A stretch of DNA of 64,000 nt from Endozoicomonas sp965198415 (GTDB lineage Bacteria > Pseudomonadota > Gammaproteobacteria > Pseudomonadales > Endozoicomonadaceae). Positions 61,571-64,000 of the stretch are shown here, piece by piece (positions within the stretch are counted from its first letter, which is position 1; each line of letters opens with the position of its first letter). Under the pieces are notes generated by a model. That model saw nothing but the letters and a program-made list of their open reading frames with translations, was not told where the DNA came from and ran no database searches. The stretch covers positions 248,001 to 312,000 of the forward strand of contig CBDAPN010000032.1 in the NCBI GenBank assembly GCA_965198415.1, written 5' to 3'. The translations under genes and the position numbers were made by a program.

Positions 61571-64000
61571 ATGACGCGGTTGCCAGATCAATTCAGATTG
61601 ATATGTATAAGTCTACTGTTATGTATTTATCAGTCTACTGCAACTGCCTACAAGGGAAGTTATGCCTACAATCAGACGAAATCATTTAATGCGCAGGTGA
61701 ATACCGCCACCGGGACGTTTAGCTTTACCTACCCTTTAATTGAAGCGCAAGGGGTGCGAACGCCTTTGAAGATTAACCTGACCTACAGCTTCAATGCCCG
61801 CGGTATGTTTGGGCTGCCCAACGGCTGGCAGCTCGATTTGGACCACATTACTCAGCACACCGCAGAACTCGGTGGTAAGCAATGGCTGATTGATGCGTTA
61901 TGGCGAGATGAAACCGGCTTTGGCTCCGGGCTTAAATATTTCAACCAGCACGGCAGCCAATTTGAAGATAAAGGGCAGGAACAGCCAGCGCCTGGCTCCC
62001 CCGGATTGAGCTACCGTTATGTGTCGCAGCATAAAGACGGCAGTCGGCAGTTTTTTTCATCTCAGGGGCTGTTGATGTTGCAGGTTGACCGCTTTAATAA
62101 CAGGGTGCAGTTTTGCTATGAAAAGCCGGTAAAAAGCCTTGAGTCAGCCCGCCTTGCCAGTATTAAAGACGAGTACGGTAATATCTATCGCTTCAGTTAC
62201 GAGCCGAATGCGCTGATTGTCCACTACCCTGACGAGCGGGAGCAACGGGTTTACTTCAACCCAGAGGGCGTTACAGAGATTGTTAACCCGCTAAAACAGA
62301 GCTACTACATCACTTACGTTACAGAGTATGGCAGAAATCTGTTTCGTACTTTTAGCACTCCACAAGGCCTAATCACTGAACTGAGCTACAACGTCATTTT
62401 TTATATGGACAACAGCGGCACAAAGCAGATGCCGGTGGTAACGCACTTTAGGCAATTTGATCAGGCCAGCCTGAAAATACATCACAACGCCTTCTACAAT
62501 TACGCACCGGACAACAATTACACCGGTTACCCCCTGTATACGTTATCGAGCCGGGGCGACAGTCTGATTGACAGTAATGATCAGGCCTATAAATACAGCG
62601 TGCAAGAGACCCGGGTGAATGACGAACATCAATATCAACAGACCTATGAATACAACTATTTGCACTTGCCGGTGGAAATTCGCACGACACGGCAGGGGCA
62701 GCCCTATCTGAAAACCACTTACCAATACGCCATTTCGCCGTTTCATTACAGCCGCTCAACGAATTACGACAAACCCACTGAGGTGATCCGCTACGTTTGG
62801 CATGAGTCTGTTTACGTACCGGTCAATAAAACCACCACTACTTATGACTACTACGGCAACAAACTGAGTGAGATCCGTTTTGTCTATGACCGTCCGCGCC
62901 AACAGTGGCTGGCACTGCAGATTACCGTGAGCCGCTACTTTACCGGCAACTACAGTTTGTTGGCCGAACACACGCAGGCCGACCTGCTGAAGGGGCGAAC
63001 CATTCGCAAAAGCTATCAGCTGTCAGCGAACGGCAAGACGCACAGCATGGTGCGTTTGGCCTGGAAGCCCTATCAGCAGGCGTGGCAAGACTGGCAACAA
63101 ACGCAGTGGACCTACGATACTAAAGGACGACAACGTTCAAGTACCCGCCGATGGCTGGCGTACAACCAGCCCGGAGTACAGTCGGTAACCCATCGTACCC
63201 GTTACCAATTTAACCCAGCCACGGCCCGACTGATCGTTACCAAAGTAAGCGATCAGGGACGTCAGCATAAAACGGTTCTGGATACACGCAACGGCCAGCA
63301 CCTGAAAACCACAACGCCAAACTGCGACGTCACCACCTACACCTACGATGCCCTTAACCGCCTGCTCACCAGCACCGATCCACAAGGGTACGTAACCCGA
63401 ACAACCTACGAAACGTTCATTACCAGCGGGCAAAACGCCACAATAAAACAGAGCCCTTTAGGTAATACACGACGCACACTTTACGATGCTTCCAATAGAC
63501 CCATCGCCCAACAAGACCTGCATAAAGGGCTGTGGCGTACTTTGTCTGGTATGTCCTACAACACCTTTGGCAAGGTGGAGAGCAAGACCAACATCTTGGG
63601 TCTTACCACCACCTTTGCTTACGACGATCAGCAGCGGCGCATTAACACCACCGACCCTTGGGGCAATGTACATCGCATTGAGTACGACGACGCAAATTTC
63701 ACCACCACCACGTGGCTTAACGGGCACAAGCATCAGGTGGTGAGCAAAGTTCCTTGGCAGCGCAAACGAGTGACCCGGCAATACCCTGTGATTAATAACC
63801 CGCACGATAAGGCCACACAGTTAGTGGAAAACACGCTAGTGCACGACGCCTTTCACAAAACGATCAGTACCCGTCTATCGCTGGTGGATCTGAAGACGCA
63901 AAAAACCAGTGAAACCGTCACTAATGATTTGCACTACGACGGGCTACACAATTTGGTCACCTCCGATACCGTCACCTCAGATGGTATGCATGGCCATAAA
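61571..64000 (+). CDS. RHS/YD-repeat giant protein (RHS3), partial, near-identical to RHS2
   Basis: The frame is open from ATG 61571 to the window end, 810 codons, corresponding to residues 1-810 of RHS2 at a constant offset of 5,198 bases. The signal peptide and N-terminal domain are as in RHS2. Eight amino-acid differences are visible (K to E, H to Y twice, A to V, D to N, I to T, G to D, M to V), seven of them between 62234 and 62623; all are transitions. The upstream region, including AGAGG, is also duplicated, so expression is probably similar. The C-terminal tail lies outside the window. Confidence 0.92.
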   Translation, partial: MTRLPDQFRLICISLLLCIYQSTATAYKGSYAYNQTKSFNAQVNTATGTFSFTYPLIEAQGVRTPLKINLTYSFNARGMFGLPNGWQLDLDHITQHTAELGGKQWLIDALWRDETGFGSGLKYFNQHGSQFEDKGQEQPAPGSPGLSYRYVSQHKDGSRQFFSSQGLLMLQVDRFNNRVQFCYEKPVKSLESARLASIKDEYGNIYRFSYEPNALIVHYPDEREQRVYFNPEGVTEIVNPLKQSYYITYVTEYGRNLFRTFSTPQGLITELSYNVIFYMDNSGTKQMPVVTHFRQFDQASLKIHHNAFYNYAPDNNYTGYPLYTLSSRGDSLIDSNDQAYKYSVQETRVNDEHQYQQTYEYNYLHLPVEIRTTRQGQPYLKTTYQYAISPFHYSRSTNYDKPTEVIRYVWHESVYVPVNKTTTTYDYYGNKLSEIRFVYDRPRQQWLALQITVSRYFTGNYSLLAEHTQADLLKGRTIRKSYQLSANGKTHSMVRLAWKPYQQAWQDWQQTQWTYDTKGRQRSSTRRWLAYNQPGVQSVTHRTRYQFNPATARLIVTKVSDQGRQHKTVLDTRNGQHLKTTTPNCDVTTYTYDALNRLLTSTDPQGYVTRTTYETFITSGQNATIKQSPLGNTRRTLYDASNRPIAQQDLHKGLWRTLSGMSYNTFGKVESKTNILGLTTTFAYDDQQRRINTTDPWGNVHRIEYDDANFTTTTWLNGHKHQVVSKVPWQRKRVTRQYPVINNPHDKATQLVENTLVHDAFHKTISTRLSLVDLKTQKTSETVTNDLHYDGLHNLVTSDTVTSDGMHGHK

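Overview
The window reads as chromosome of a marine, host-associated gammaproteobacterium. The housekeeping genes (type II secretion, carAB-greA, dapB, dapD, sodB, cca, the moa/mod cluster) look like Oceanospirillales/Pseudomonadales versions. The accessory genes (ankyrin/RING protein, Sec-exported RHS giants, a low-complexity effector-like protein, many short dispersed repeats) suggest an Endozoicomonas-like symbiont. That placement is inference from gene content; no rRNA or other marker is present to settle it.

Layout. 1-4830: distal half of a type II secretion operon (gspH, partial, to gspN), then an orphan HPr-like gene. 5453-8974: a 1173-aa protein with an N-terminal RING-like zinc motif followed by ankyrin-type helical repeats. 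9.6-12.7 kb: decayed island with an IS6-family remnant ending in a recognisable terminal inverted repeat, a truncated GmrSD-type (DUF1524) restriction gene, a PLD-family nuclease gene broken by a frameshift, and an IS1-family pseudogene. 12.7-25 kb: sodB, a coiled-coil membrane protein, an oxidoreductase/aminotransferase pair resembling GnnA/GnnB (2,3-diamino-sugar lipid A), ferritin, a retropepsin-like protein, uppS, an aldo-keto reductase/FAD oxidoreductase pair, a CNNM/CBS protein, the longest copy of a 17-bp repeat array, a MepB-like gene and a broken phosphoesterase. 25-31.7 kb: dapB, carA, carB, greA and a TRIC-like channel. 32.1-40.4 kb: a 972-aa disordered repeat protein and a 1657-aa RHS protein on the opposite strand. 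40.7-47.8 kb: pentapeptide-repeat potassium channel, DUF1499 protein, ArsC-like reductase, dapD, an unrecognised membrane protein, a sodium:alanine symporter, HU and an SCP2-like protein. 48.0-53.6 kb: two tRNA-Leu(CAG) genes behind a strong promoter, then a compact minus-strand molybdenum cofactor/molybdate uptake operon (ycgN-mobA-moaB-moaC-moaD-moaE-modA-modB-modC, no moaA). 53.8-56 kb: argC and cca. 56.4-64 kb: two tandem, almost identical RHS genes, the second cut by the window end.

Two themes tie the accessory regions together. First, secretion and host contact: type II secretion genes share the window with three RHS proteins that carry Sec signal peptides, plus two eukaryote-like or low-complexity proteins that could be effectors. 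Second, a dispersed modular repeat: a leader like TGACACTCCCC(G)TCCTATCG, one to seven copies of a 17-bp unit (CCCAAAGGGCATAAATA), and a trailer GGCGAGGGCTTACGACG. It occurs at about 23.6, 45.0, 46.6, 56.1 and 61.3 kb. The last two copies bound a 5,198-bp tandem duplication of a whole RHS gene, so these repeats probably served as recombination sites.
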